A stretch of 17,960 nt of DNA from Lachnospiraceae bacterium UBA7225 (lineage in GTDB: Bacteria; Bacillota; Clostridia; Lachnospirales; Lachnospiraceae): positions 1,223-19,182 of the forward strand of contig DKTR01000073.1 in the NCBI GenBank assembly GCA_002473385.1, in the 5' to 3' direction. The translations under genes and the position numbers were made by a program. The stretch's first letter is position 1. Each line of letters starts with the position of its first letter. The notes beneath the pieces are model-generated. The model searched no databases and was not told the origin of the DNA. It saw only the letters and a list, made by a program, of their open reading frames with translations. This document shows positions 1 through 5,891 of the stretch, in pieces.

Positions 1-283
1 CTCCAAGGCCGGTGTCATCCAGCTTACAAAATCCCTTGCCATTGAATGGGCGAAACGCGGTGTGCGCGTAAATTGCATCAGCCCGGGATATATCGGAACA
101 GAGCTTACCTTAAACTCTCCGACGCTGATCCCGCTGATTGAAAAATGGAACGAAATGGCGCCGCTTGGAAGAATGGGACGGCCGGAAGAGCTGGAATCCA
201 TTTGTGTATATCTCGCCGGAGATACCAGCACCTTCACAACCGGCTCTGACATTATCATTGACGGAGCATTCACCTGCTTTTAA
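1..283 (+). CDS. SDR family oxidoreductase, C-terminal part
   Basis: The gene starts before the window; the frame is open from base 2 to the TAA at 281-283, giving about 93 residues. The first residues read SKAG, which follows the catalytic Tyr of the classical SDR YxxxK motif, so the Lys is inside the window and the Tyr just outside. Next come RVNCISPG, the conserved PG loop after the active-site strand, and the GRMGRPEEL and FTTGSDIIIDG motifs that end classical NAD(P)-dependent SDRs. The C-terminal pattern resembles polyol or sugar dehydrogenases of the mannitol dehydrogenase/sorbose reductase type, but substrate and cofactor cannot be fixed because the Rossmann glycine motif is not in view. 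It is convergent with hflC, and a hairpin separates the two. Confidence 0.88.
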   Translation, partial: SKAGVIQLTKSLAIEWAKRGVRVNCISPGYIGTELTLNSPTLIPLIEKWNEMAPLGRMGRPEELESICVYLAGDTSTFTTGSDIIIDGAFTCF

Positions 284-309
284 GCATCGCTTTATCGAAT
301 CCTAATTAT

Positions 310-337
310 GGGGCTGGAATTTTTCTATTCCAGCCCC
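310..337. terminator. Bidirectional hairpin between SDR gene and hflC
   Basis: An 11-bp perfect stem (310-320 with 327-337, arm GGGGCTGGAAT) surrounds a 6-nt loop, 26 nt after the SDR stop and 6 nt after the hflC stop. Neither strand has a long U-tract after it, so termination strength is uncertain. Its place between two convergent stops makes a shared terminator the simplest reading. Confidence 0.6.
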
Positions 338-343
338 ACATAT

Positions 344-1210
344 TTACTCCCCGGTAAACGCCTGCGCGATCGGAGAATCCTCCGGAAGCACGATTGTCTT
401 ATTTTCCCCGGTCATGGAAGCCTTCAGTGCATCCAGGCTTCTTACGTAAGAATAAAAGTCTGTCTTGTCCTCATCCGAATAGGCATCCGCCAGAATTCTC
501 ATGTACTCCGCCTCACCCTCGGCAACCAGGATCTCACCCTGTCTCTTGGCATCAGAAATCTGAATAGCGACTTCCTTGTCTGTCGTATTGCGGATTACCT
601 TTGCCTCGGAATTTCCTTCCGCCGTATAGGTCGCCGCAATATTATTACGCTCAGAGATCATACGCTCATAAACGGAAGCTTTATTGTCATCCGGCAGGTC
701 GAGCTGTTTCAGATCAAATTCCAGCAGCTCAATACCATACTGCGCCAGATTGTCTCCCACGGCTGTCATCACCGCCCCGGCAAGCCTGCCGTCACGCCCG
801 CTGATTACCTCATCCTGGGACAGGCTGCCAATGATATTTTTGGTAGCATTGTACACCGCTGTGTTAATACGGTTCTCGGCATTTGTCATGGATGAGTTCA
901 GCGACTGTGCGAATTTCAGCGGATCGTTAATCCGCCAGAGCACATAGCTGTCGCTGATCATGGTTTTCTTTTCCTTCGTAATGACATCAGAAGGCACCAG
1001 ATCATACAGAAGGATCTTCTTGGGCAGCGTAGATGCTTCCTGGACAAACGGTATCTTAAAGCTGATACCCTCCTCGTTCACTACGCTTACCACCTTTCCG
1101 AATTGACGGATCAGTTTATATTCATCTTTATTTGTTACTACAAGAGATGAGCCAAGCAGAACAACTGCCAGCACAACACCCGCTGCTGCCACAATACCTG
1201 ATTTCTTCAT
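344..1210 (-). CDS. hflC: HflC, SPFH/band-7 membrane protein (FtsH modulator)
   Basis: This 288-residue protein has an N-terminal membrane anchor (about 6-26) followed by an SPFH/band-7 domain (about 27-190: the VTNKDEYKLIRQFGKV start, then EEGISFKIPFVQ) and an Ala/Glu/Lys-rich coiled coil (about 185-240, with ISERNNIA and EGEAEYMRILADA typical of HflC). HflC pairs with HflK in a large membrane ring that encloses FtsH and restrains its proteolysis; that role comes from Escherichia coli and is assumed here. Start: ATG at 1210, with AGGAGG at 1220-1225 inside the end of hflK. Only 2 nt separate hflK and hflC, so the two are co-transcribed and probably translationally coupled. Length is close to the family norm. 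Confidence 0.93.
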   Translation of the reverse strand: MKKSGIVAAAGVVLAVVLLGSSLVVTNKDEYKLIRQFGKVVSVVNEEGISFKIPFVQEASTLPKKILLYDLVPSDVITKEKKTMISDSYVLWRINDPLKFAQSLNSSMTNAENRINTAVYNATKNIIGSLSQDEVISGRDGRLAGAVMTAVGDNLAQYGIELLEFDLKQLDLPDDNKASVYERMISERNNIAATYTAEGNSEAKVIRNTTDKEVAIQISDAKRQGEILVAEGEAEYMRILADAYSDEDKTDFYSYVRSLDALKASMTGENKTIVLPEDSPIAQAFTGE

Positions 1211-1212
1211 AT

Positions 1213-2265
1213 TTATCTTCCTCCTGTCTCTGCTTCGCTTTCACTTGGCTTACTTTCCGTTTCCGCACCGGCACTCTCTCCGGTGAAGGAATCCAGCGGC
1301 AATACCTTCTGCACACCGCTTCCGCTGTCAATCACAACCTTCATTCCCGGCAGCACCTCTTCCATGGTCTCATAAAACATACGCTGCTTTGTAACGACCG
1401 GATTCTTACGGTATTCCTCGTACATGGCATTAAATCTTGCCACCTGGGCCTCCGCCTCATTGATGCGCGTCTGCTTCTGCGCTTCCGCCTCTTTAATGAT
1501 CTGGTCCGCTGCTGCCTCTGCCTCAGGGAGCTGCTCGTTACGGTACTTATTTGCGTTGTTCAGAGCGGTTTCCTTACCCTGCTTTGCATTTTCCACTTCC
1601 TTAAATGCCTTAATAACCTCCTGTGTAGGCGGCTCGGAATCCTGCATGGAAATGTTCACAAGCTGGATACCAATATCCTGCTCCTCCAGCTTCGCCGTGA
1701 TCATTTCCTTGATTTTCGCCTGAATCTCGCTCTTTCCAGTCGTCAGTACGTCGTCCACCTGATAACTGCCGACCACAGTACGGATCGAGCTCTGGGCGAT
1801 ATTTTTCAGGATGCTCTCCGGTTCACCCGCCGCGTACAGATACTGCACCGGCTCTGTAATACGGTATTCAACGAAAAAGTCAACATTAATAAAATTGTAG
1901 TCCGAGGTTATCATCAGACTTTCCGCCTCGACATTCTCATTCGTCGCCATTTCGTAACCGATTGGGAAACCCTGTATCGTTGTGTTTACCTTGTACACCG
2001 ACTGGATCAGCGGAATCTTAAAATGCAGACCAGTCTCTGGTACTGCCTTTGCCTTTCCCATCGTCACAAGCACTGCCTGCTCCTCCTCACCGATCTGATA
2101 GAAGGAATCGCCCGCAAAAACCGCCACCAGTATCACGGCTGCTGCTGCCGCAATGCCGGCTTTTGCCGCCCCTTTCATTTTTTTATTCTTCTTTCTTTTC
2201 CGTTCGTTTTTTTCCAGTTCTTCCGGATCAATTACCCGGTCACTGTCGTTTCTGAATTCTGTCAT
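1213..2265 (-). CDS. hflK: HflK, SPFH/band-7 membrane protein (FtsH modulator)
   Basis: This is a 350-residue partner of HflC. A charged cytoplasmic N-terminus (about 1-32, many Lys/Arg) precedes one membrane segment (about 33-52), the band-7 domain (about 55-215; IGEEEQAVLVTMGK, ETGLHFKIPLIQ, then MQDSEPPTQEVIKAF, a hallmark HflK stretch) and a long Ala/Glu coiled coil (about 217-285). The C-terminus is an acidic Ser/Glu-rich tail. The frame runs open 20 codons further up, but ATG 2265 is chosen because AGGAGG (2273-2278) lies 7 nt before it and the extra residues are not HflK-like. It is first in a two-gene operon with hflC. A Mn2+ riboswitch with a terminator lies in its leader, so expression is predicted to rise with Mn2+. 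Confidence 0.92.
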   Translation of the reverse strand: MTEFRNDSDRVIDPEELEKNERKRKKNKKMKGAAKAGIAAAAAVILVAVFAGDSFYQIGEEEQAVLVTMGKAKAVPETGLHFKIPLIQSVYKVNTTIQGFPIGYEMATNENVEAESLMITSDYNFINVDFFVEYRITEPVQYLYAAGEPESILKNIAQSSIRTVVGSYQVDDVLTTGKSEIQAKIKEMITAKLEEQDIGIQLVNISMQDSEPPTQEVIKAFKEVENAKQGKETALNNANKYRNEQLPEAEAAADQIIKEAEAQKQTRINEAEAQVARFNAMYEEYRKNPVVTKQRMFYETMEEVLPGMKVVIDSGSGVQKVLPLDSFTGESAGAETESKPSESEAETGGR

Positions 2266-2342
2266 ACCTTTTCCTCCTGTGTGCTTAACCGCATTTCCTA
2301 AGAAATGAGAGATTTCCGTCTTCATGAGAACCGCGTTATTAT

Positions 2343-2386
2343 AAAAAAAGACTTTTGTCCCAGTATATACCCTGAAACAAAAGTCT
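2343..2386 (-). terminator. Intrinsic terminator of the riboswitch expression platform
   Basis: On the minus strand, a perfect 10-bp stem (AGACTTTTGT with ACAAAAGTCT, 2377-2386 with 2349-2358) is followed by a run of seven T (2349 to 2343). The first arm contains CUUUUGU, the same bases that form the 3' strand of aptamer helix P1, so terminator and P1 are mutually exclusive. This arrangement predicts that ligand binding stabilises P1 and lets transcription continue into hflK, 78 nt further on. It would also stop transcripts arriving from the bioY operon. Confidence 0.9.
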
Positions 2387-2481
2387 CGCTATTTGCTCAC
2401 ATGAGGCGGATATTACTATCGTCCTGACGCCGCATGTACCATCTGATTCGACTGTACGATGTAAGCTACTCCCTTTTCTTT
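2379..2481 (-). ncRNA. yybP-ykoY (manganese) riboswitch aptamer upstream of hflK
   Basis: Read on the minus strand, the 5' end has AAAAGGGAGUAGC (2477 to 2465), matching the conserved L1 GGGAGUAG. The 3' end has GCGAGACUUUU (2389 to 2379), matching the GCAAGACC-type 3' segment, and P1 forms from AAAAG with CUUUU plus a further AAA/UUU. Helix P3 is ACAUG/CAUGU then GGCG/CGCC, with the asymmetric loop UCAGGAC (the conserved CGUCA element that contacts Mn2+) and a cap GAUA-GUAA-UAUC closed by a GNRA loop. A P2 hairpin forms from ACAUC with GAUGG. The arrangement matches the crystallised Lactococcus lactis aptamer, apart from a missing variable P4 hairpin. It is followed by an overlapping terminator. 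Confidence 0.9.
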
Positions 2482-2487
2482 GATAAT

Positions 2488-2516
2488 TTTTTAACACATT
2501 TTTGTATTTTTGTCAA
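2488..2516 (-). promoter_or_regulatory. Sigma-A promoter of the riboswitch-hflKC transcript
   Basis: On the minus strand, TTGACA (2516-2511), a 17-nt spacer and TAAAAA (2493-2488) with an upstream TG (extended -10). The predicted start near 2481 coincides with the first base of aptamer helix P1. The -35 lies 9 nt after the stop of the DUF1284 gene. Confidence 0.75.
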
Positions 2517-2524
2517 TACATTTT

Positions 2525-2926
2525 TCAAAATTTCTTCCACTTTTCATAGGAACATAATCCTTTTGCGTACCATTCACAATTTTGGCAGGAATTCGTAAAT
2601 ATTTCCTCTGTCAGCCTCTGCGACGCAAGTGTTTTCAGCTCCCGGTATGTGTAACTCTGCCCCGGCTGTATGCCAAGTGCCTCCGCCAGTGCATAGTCTT
2701 TCTGCTCCACCCGTGCGCCGCCCGACCGGCAGGTATTCTCCCCGGTCAGATTCGGACAGCCCGCACAAATGATGTCCGGCGCGCAGACTGCCTCCAGAGG
2801 TTCATCTGCCTGTTCCTCCAGTATACCAATCATTTTTTCCATGTTCTCGCAAAAGCCATCGCTGTATCCATAGCCCGCAAACAGGGGGATACACAGCAGA
2901 TGGTGGATGCGCAGCCTATATCTCAT
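2525..2926 (-). CDS. DUF1284 family cysteine-rich protein
   Basis: This 133-residue protein starts with the family hallmark MRYRLRIHHLLCIPLF, then GYGYSDGFCENM and APDIICAGCPN. Nine cysteines (12, 26, 48, 54, 57, 66, 114, 117, 125) include a Cx5Cx2C group at 48-57 and CxxC at 114-117, suggesting an iron-sulfur or other metal site; this is inference, since the family has no proven function known to me. The open frame extends 24 codons upstream, but ATG 2926 fits the family start. It overlaps the end of bioY by 11 nt with no clear ribosome binding site, so translation is probably coupled to bioY. Its stop is followed directly by the hflK promoter, with no terminator between. Confidence 0.82.
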   Translation of the reverse strand: MRYRLRIHHLLCIPLFAGYGYSDGFCENMEKMIGILEEQADEPLEAVCAPDIICAGCPNLTGENTCRSGGARVEQKDYALAEALGIQPGQSYTYRELKTLASQRLTEEIFTNSCQNCEWYAKGLCSYEKWKKF

Positions 2927-3470
2927 ATGCCAGATTTGCCGCAGAAAGCCCTCTGCGTACAGCCAGTGCCAGGAAATATGCCAGCACCACAGAAACAATA
3001 TCCTTCACCAGATACGGCACAGAAACAGCCATTGCCGCCGGAACAAACCCCATTCCCATTACTGCCATGAACTGGAAGATGCCGAGCAGATGACAGATGG
3101 TGAGCCCTGCCGCGCTCAGTACGATAAGCAGCCCTTTGTTTTTCTGCTTCATGCCAAGACCGCACAGAAGCACCATAAAAAGAAAGCCCCAGATAAATCC
3201 GCCGGTCATTCCGACCAGCTTATCCGCACCGCCGCTAAAATTTGCAAATACCGGTACTCCCACTGCCCCGAGCAATATGTAAACGGCTGTCGCCGCCGTG
3301 CCCATTTTCCAGCCCAGCACATACGCCGTCAGCGCCACTGCAAGGGTCTGCAGCGTCACCGGTACTCCGGATGGCATCGGAACCGCTATCTGCGAAAGTA
3401 CTGCCAGTACCGCCACAAACATGCCGGTAAATACTACGTTTCTCGTTGAAATTCTCTGTTTGTTTTCCAT
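2916..3470 (-). CDS. bioY: BioY, biotin ECF transporter substrate-binding subunit
   Basis: A 184-residue integral membrane protein with about six membrane segments, the S component that binds biotin. Family signatures are VPVTLQTLAVAL (37-48), LGAVGVPVFANFSGG (67-81) and TGGFIWGF (89-96), then VKD near the end. Start: ATG 3470, with GAGGAG at 3480-3485 9 nt upstream; the frame also reads from a TTG at 3491 but without a matching ribosome binding site. The ECF energising unit (EcfA/A'/T) is not in the window, so it presumably uses the shared one. It leads a two-gene operon with the DUF1284 gene and is preceded by a consensus promoter with two BirA-type operators, predicting repression when biotin is plentiful. 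Confidence 0.93.
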   Translation of the reverse strand: MENKQRISTRNVVFTGMFVAVLAVLSQIAVPMPSGVPVTLQTLAVALTAYVLGWKMGTAATAVYILLGAVGVPVFANFSGGADKLVGMTGGFIWGFLFMVLLCGLGMKQKNKGLLIVLSAAGLTICHLLGIFQFMAVMGMGFVPAAMAVSVPYLVKDIVSVVLAYFLALAVRRGLSAANLAYEI

Positions 3471-3516
3471 AATCACGATCTCCTCATTCAATCATCTTCT
3501 TTATCCTCAGCGGATA

Positions 3517-3549
3517 ATTGTAAACCTTTTCTTCTCCCTTGGTTTACAT
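3517..3549. promoter_or_regulatory. BirA-type operator 1 (promoter-proximal to bioY)
   Basis: ATTGTAAAC (3517-3525) and GGTTTACAT (3541-3549) form an inverted repeat with a 15-nt spacer, matching the Firmicutes BirA operator layout (TTGTnAAC, 14-16 nt, GTTnACAA). It covers the predicted bioY transcription start near 3547. Confidence 0.8.
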
Positions 3550-3553
3550 TCTG

Positions 3554-3582
3554 ATTGTACACGGAAGAAAATGGATTGTCAA
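3554..3582 (-). promoter_or_regulatory. Sigma-A promoter of bioY
   Basis: On the minus strand, TTGACA (3582-3577), a 17-nt spacer and TACAAT (3559-3554): one base from full consensus. The -35 is inside operator 2 and the start site inside operator 1. Confidence 0.85.
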
Positions 3583-3606
3583 CTAAATTATTTATATGGT
3601 TTACAT
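3575..3606. promoter_or_regulatory. BirA-type operator 2 (over the -35)
   Basis: ATTGTCAAC (3575-3583) and GGTTTACAT (3598-3606), 14-nt spacer. The right half is identical to that of operator 1, and the left half differs by one base, a C that also builds the TTGACA -35. Occupation would block RNA polymerase. Confidence 0.7.
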
Positions 3607-3709
3607 TTTTCTCCCAACAGTTTTCACTTTCTTTGCTTTTCTTTAAGACTTTTTTTCGAATTCAAACAACGTTTGGACACAAACCTGCATTATACTTAAA
3701 TCATCAAAT

Positions 3710-3752
3710 GAAGCCGGCGCGATGTACGGCGCGTCTGCATCAGACCGGCTTC
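3710..3752. other. Long two-helix hairpin in the bioY/transport intergenic region
   Basis: GAAGCCGG (3710-3717) pairs with CCGGCTTC (3745-3752); after a symmetric 3/3 internal loop, GATGTA (3721-3726) pairs with TGCATC (3736-3741), leaving a 9-nt loop. Neither strand has a U-tract after it, so it does not look like an ordinary terminator. A TATACT box lies at 3691-3696 on the plus strand but lacks a good -35. Between 3607 and 3866 I see no convincing coding region. Confidence 0.5.
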
Positions 3753-3829
3753 GACAAACAACAATCTTCCCATTCCCAATACCATATGCGGGACGGAAGT
3801 TTACATACATTATATCCTCTAAGTGTTTA

Positions 3830-3860
3830 CGGCACCGGCAGATTTTCTCTGCCGGCGCCG
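3830..3860. terminator. GC-rich hairpin at the end of the lacI-transport operon
   Basis: A 13-bp stem with one mismatch (3830-3842 with 3848-3860, core CCGGCAGA/TCTGCCGG) and a 5-nt loop. On the minus strand it begins 7 nt after the stop of the small ORF at 3867 and 153 nt after the MalG-like permease, so it probably ends or stabilises that operon's mRNA. There is no T-run on that side; the plus side has only CATTTTCT. Confidence 0.5.
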
Positions 3861-3866
3861 CATTTT

Positions 3867-3992
3867 CTACTCATTTATCTTCAGTTCGTCGCAGATGTTT
3901 GCTTTCCGCATTTTCCGCATGGTCAATGCCATCGTGCCCGACACGATCAGAAATACGCCGCCGCAGCAAAGCTGCAGGGCATAAAACAGCAC
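3867..3992 (-). CDS. Possible small membrane peptide after the MalG-like permease
   Basis: A 41-codon reading frame from GTG 3992 to TAG 3867 in the same frame as the preceding permease and after its TGA. It reads LFYALQLCCGGVFLIVSG, a plausible membrane segment, then a basic stretch (MRKMRK) and a polar end ending in INE, as expected of a real single-pass protein. A hairpin follows directly after its stop. Against it: no recognisable ribosome binding site before the GTG, and I know no family for it. It could be a small transporter-associated peptide, a relic of a larger gene, or chance. Confidence 0.35.
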   Translation of the reverse strand: MLFYALQLCCGGVFLIVSGTMALTMRKMRKANICDELKINE

Positions 3993-4013
3993 TATTAAGA
4001 AACCAGAAATTTC

Positions 4014-4868
4014 TCAGCCTTTTACGGCTCCGGAAACCATACCTTTGATAATCTGTTTGCTGAATACGAAGTACAGCACGATAATCGGCGCCATCGTAAT
4101 CAGCATCGCAGCCATCTGCTTCGGATAATCCGACGCGAACTGTCCCTTAAACTGGGTCAGTGCCAAAGGCACAGTCTGAAGGGACACGTCCTTAATTAAT
4201 ACCAGCGCGAACGAGAATTCATTCCAGCAGCTAAATACTTGAATAATCGCTACCGTCACCAGAATCGGACGGCAGATTGGGAAAATAACCATCCACAGTG
4301 TACGGCTGAAATTGCTGCCGTCAATCGCCGCAGCCTCTTCCAGCGATACCGGAACCGACTTCACAAAGCCCTCGACCAGGAAAATTCCCATCGGCAATCC
4401 AAAGGAAACGTAAGGCAGAATCAAGGTAAACCAATTGTTTGAAATTTTGCATCTCTGGAATACGACGTAAATCGGAACAAGCAGAGAGTGAATCGGAATC
4501 AGCATTCCCATCAGAAACATCGTATACAGTACGCGGTTCATCTTAAACTTTACTCTTGCCAGAATGTATCCGACAATAAAGCTGAACAGCACAATCAGTA
4601 GTATGGACAGCGTCGTTGTGCGCACGCTGTTCCACATGGATTCTCCCAGGTGATAATCCGGATTGGTGAGAATCCGGATATAATTACCCGGCGTCGGATT
4701 CTTCGGCAATCCGATAATATCCGCATTGAATGCGCGTTTTTCCTTCAGCGAGGAATAAAGCATCCAGATAATCGGAAAAATACAGGAAAGTGAAAATATA
4801 ATCAGGATGGCGTTCATGAAAAAACCGAGAATGCCTTTTTTTACTTTATTACCGCTCATGCCCTTCAT
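4014..4868 (-). CDS. Carbohydrate ABC transporter permease, MalG type
   Basis: A 284-residue inner-membrane permease with six predicted membrane segments (first at about 14-38). The EAA loop that docks on the ATPase is at about 177-200 (EEAAAIDGSNFSRTLWMVIFP), with the D-G spacing of the CUT1 sugar importers. The C-terminus GMVSGAVKG is the standard end of MalG-like subunits. Start: ATG 4868, with AGGAGG 7 nt before it, 2 nt after the MalF-like gene's stop. It forms the transmembrane pore with the MalF-like subunit next door. The substrate is inferred from the neighbouring cellobiose phosphorylase (beta-glucosides). No ATPase is encoded nearby; such systems commonly share an MsmK/MsiK-type ATPase. 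Confidence 0.93.
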   Translation of the reverse strand: MKGMSGNKVKKGILGFFMNAILIIFSLSCIFPIIWMLYSSLKEKRAFNADIIGLPKNPTPGNYIRILTNPDYHLGESMWNSVRTTTLSILLIVLFSFIVGYILARVKFKMNRVLYTMFLMGMLIPIHSLLVPIYVVFQRCKISNNWFTLILPYVSFGLPMGIFLVEGFVKSVPVSLEEAAAIDGSNFSRTLWMVIFPICRPILVTVAIIQVFSCWNEFSFALVLIKDVSLQTVPLALTQFKGQFASDYPKQMAAMLITMAPIIVLYFVFSKQIIKGMVSGAVKG

Positions 4869-4870
4869 AT

Positions 4871-5764
4871 CTACGCCTCCTTTTCTCTGGTCAGACGCCC
4901 AATCAGTCCGCGTGTTCCGCCGATTACCAGCAGCGACAAAACAAAAATCGCCACGGAAATGCAGCTTCCGTATCCCATATTGCTCTGGTTGAACGAAACC
5001 TGGTAGCCGTACATCGCCATAACCATCGACGCGGTACCCGGTCCGCCCTTCGTCATAACGTAAATATTATCAAAAGCCTTCATATTGCCGGCAATGCACA
5101 GCGTAACACATACCAGCATTGTATTTTTAATGAGAGGAAGCGTAATATGAAGCGCCTTCTGGAATCCGTTGGCTCCGTCAAGCTCCGCACTCTCAAAAAT
5201 ATCCGTATCAATGGATGCAATTGCAGAAAGTATAATTACCATATAGTAACCGATATACTGCCAGATAAGAGGAATCGTCACCAGCAGCATGACAAGCTTC
5301 GTGTTATTCAGCCACACCTGGCACAGATCGCTGCGCCCGATGGCTCGCAGGAACCAGTTGATGATACCGTACTGGTTGTGATAAATCATATTCCATATCA
5401 GACCAAGACATACCGCCGAAATCGTGCTGGGGAAAAAGCCGAAGGTACGGTGAATCGTCTTGAATCTGACAAGCTTGGAATTTACCATCATAACAAGTAC
5501 AAACGCAATTCCGATCTGACCGATGATACATGCCACGACAAGATAAATATTGTGCCCGAACGCTTTCCAGAAGGTGTTGTCGTGCAATAGCGTTATATAG
5601 TTTTCCAGACCGTTAAACGTCTTCTGCGGACCGCCCTTCCACTCAAAAAAGCTGTATACAAACGCTGTGACCAGCGGTACAAACACGGTGAATACGAACA
5701 TTGCCACGGGAATCAGCAGGTACAAAAAAATTGTTTTGCCTTTTGGCTTTATTGTAGTTAACAT
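4871..5764 (-). CDS. Carbohydrate ABC transporter permease, MalF/UgpA type
   Basis: A 297-residue permease with six predicted membrane segments, the first at about 12-40 (LLIPVAMFVFTVFVPLV). The EAA loop at about 191-213 reads ESAELDGANGFQKALHITLP, and the motif FDNIYVMTKGGPG (231-243) is characteristic of the CUT1 MalF-like subunit. Start: ATG 5764 with GAGGAG 6 nt before. It is separated from the binding protein gene by 127 nt containing a terminator-like hairpin, and followed immediately by the MalG-like gene. Confidence 0.93.
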   Translation of the reverse strand: MLTTIKPKGKTIFLYLLIPVAMFVFTVFVPLVTAFVYSFFEWKGGPQKTFNGLENYITLLHDNTFWKAFGHNIYLVVACIIGQIGIAFVLVMMVNSKLVRFKTIHRTFGFFPSTISAVCLGLIWNMIYHNQYGIINWFLRAIGRSDLCQVWLNNTKLVMLLVTIPLIWQYIGYYMVIILSAIASIDTDIFESAELDGANGFQKALHITLPLIKNTMLVCVTLCIAGNMKAFDNIYVMTKGGPGTASMVMAMYGYQVSFNQSNMGYGSCISVAIFVLSLLVIGGTRGLIGRLTREKEA

Positions 5765-5790
5765 TTTTTACTCCTCGCTTTCCTGCCGTT

Positions 5791-5828
5791 GAAAAACCGT
5801 TCTGCCCACCGCCGCGGGCAGAACGGTT
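5791..5828 (-). terminator. Intra-operon terminator between binding protein and permease genes
   Basis: On the minus strand, AACCGTTCTGCCC (5828 side) pairs perfectly over 13 bp with GGGCAGAACGGTT (arms 5816-5828 and 5795-5807), followed by TTTTTC. Placed after the binding-protein gene and before the permeases, it should let only part of the transcripts continue, giving more binding protein than permease, as is known for other ABC sugar operons. Confidence 0.85.
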
Positions 5829-5891
5829 CCATACTTTTTCACTTCGTTCTGTTTTCGGAAGCCGGTTTTTTAGCTTCCCAGTCTGCCATGA

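Noticed and set aside
1132..2301. Long plus-strand frame (389 codons) opposite hflK
   Set aside because: Exactly antisense to a clear HflK; its translation has a Leu/His/Arg/Cys-rich, low-information look and no ribosome binding site or family motif.
2266..2325. 20-codon N-terminal extension of HflK
   Set aside because: ATG 2265 has AGGAGG at ideal spacing and the family N-terminus; the extension lies in the riboswitch leader.
3722..4048. 108-codon plus-strand frame between bioY and the permease
   Set aside because: Runs through two hairpins and the permease end, no ribosome binding site, composition not protein-like.
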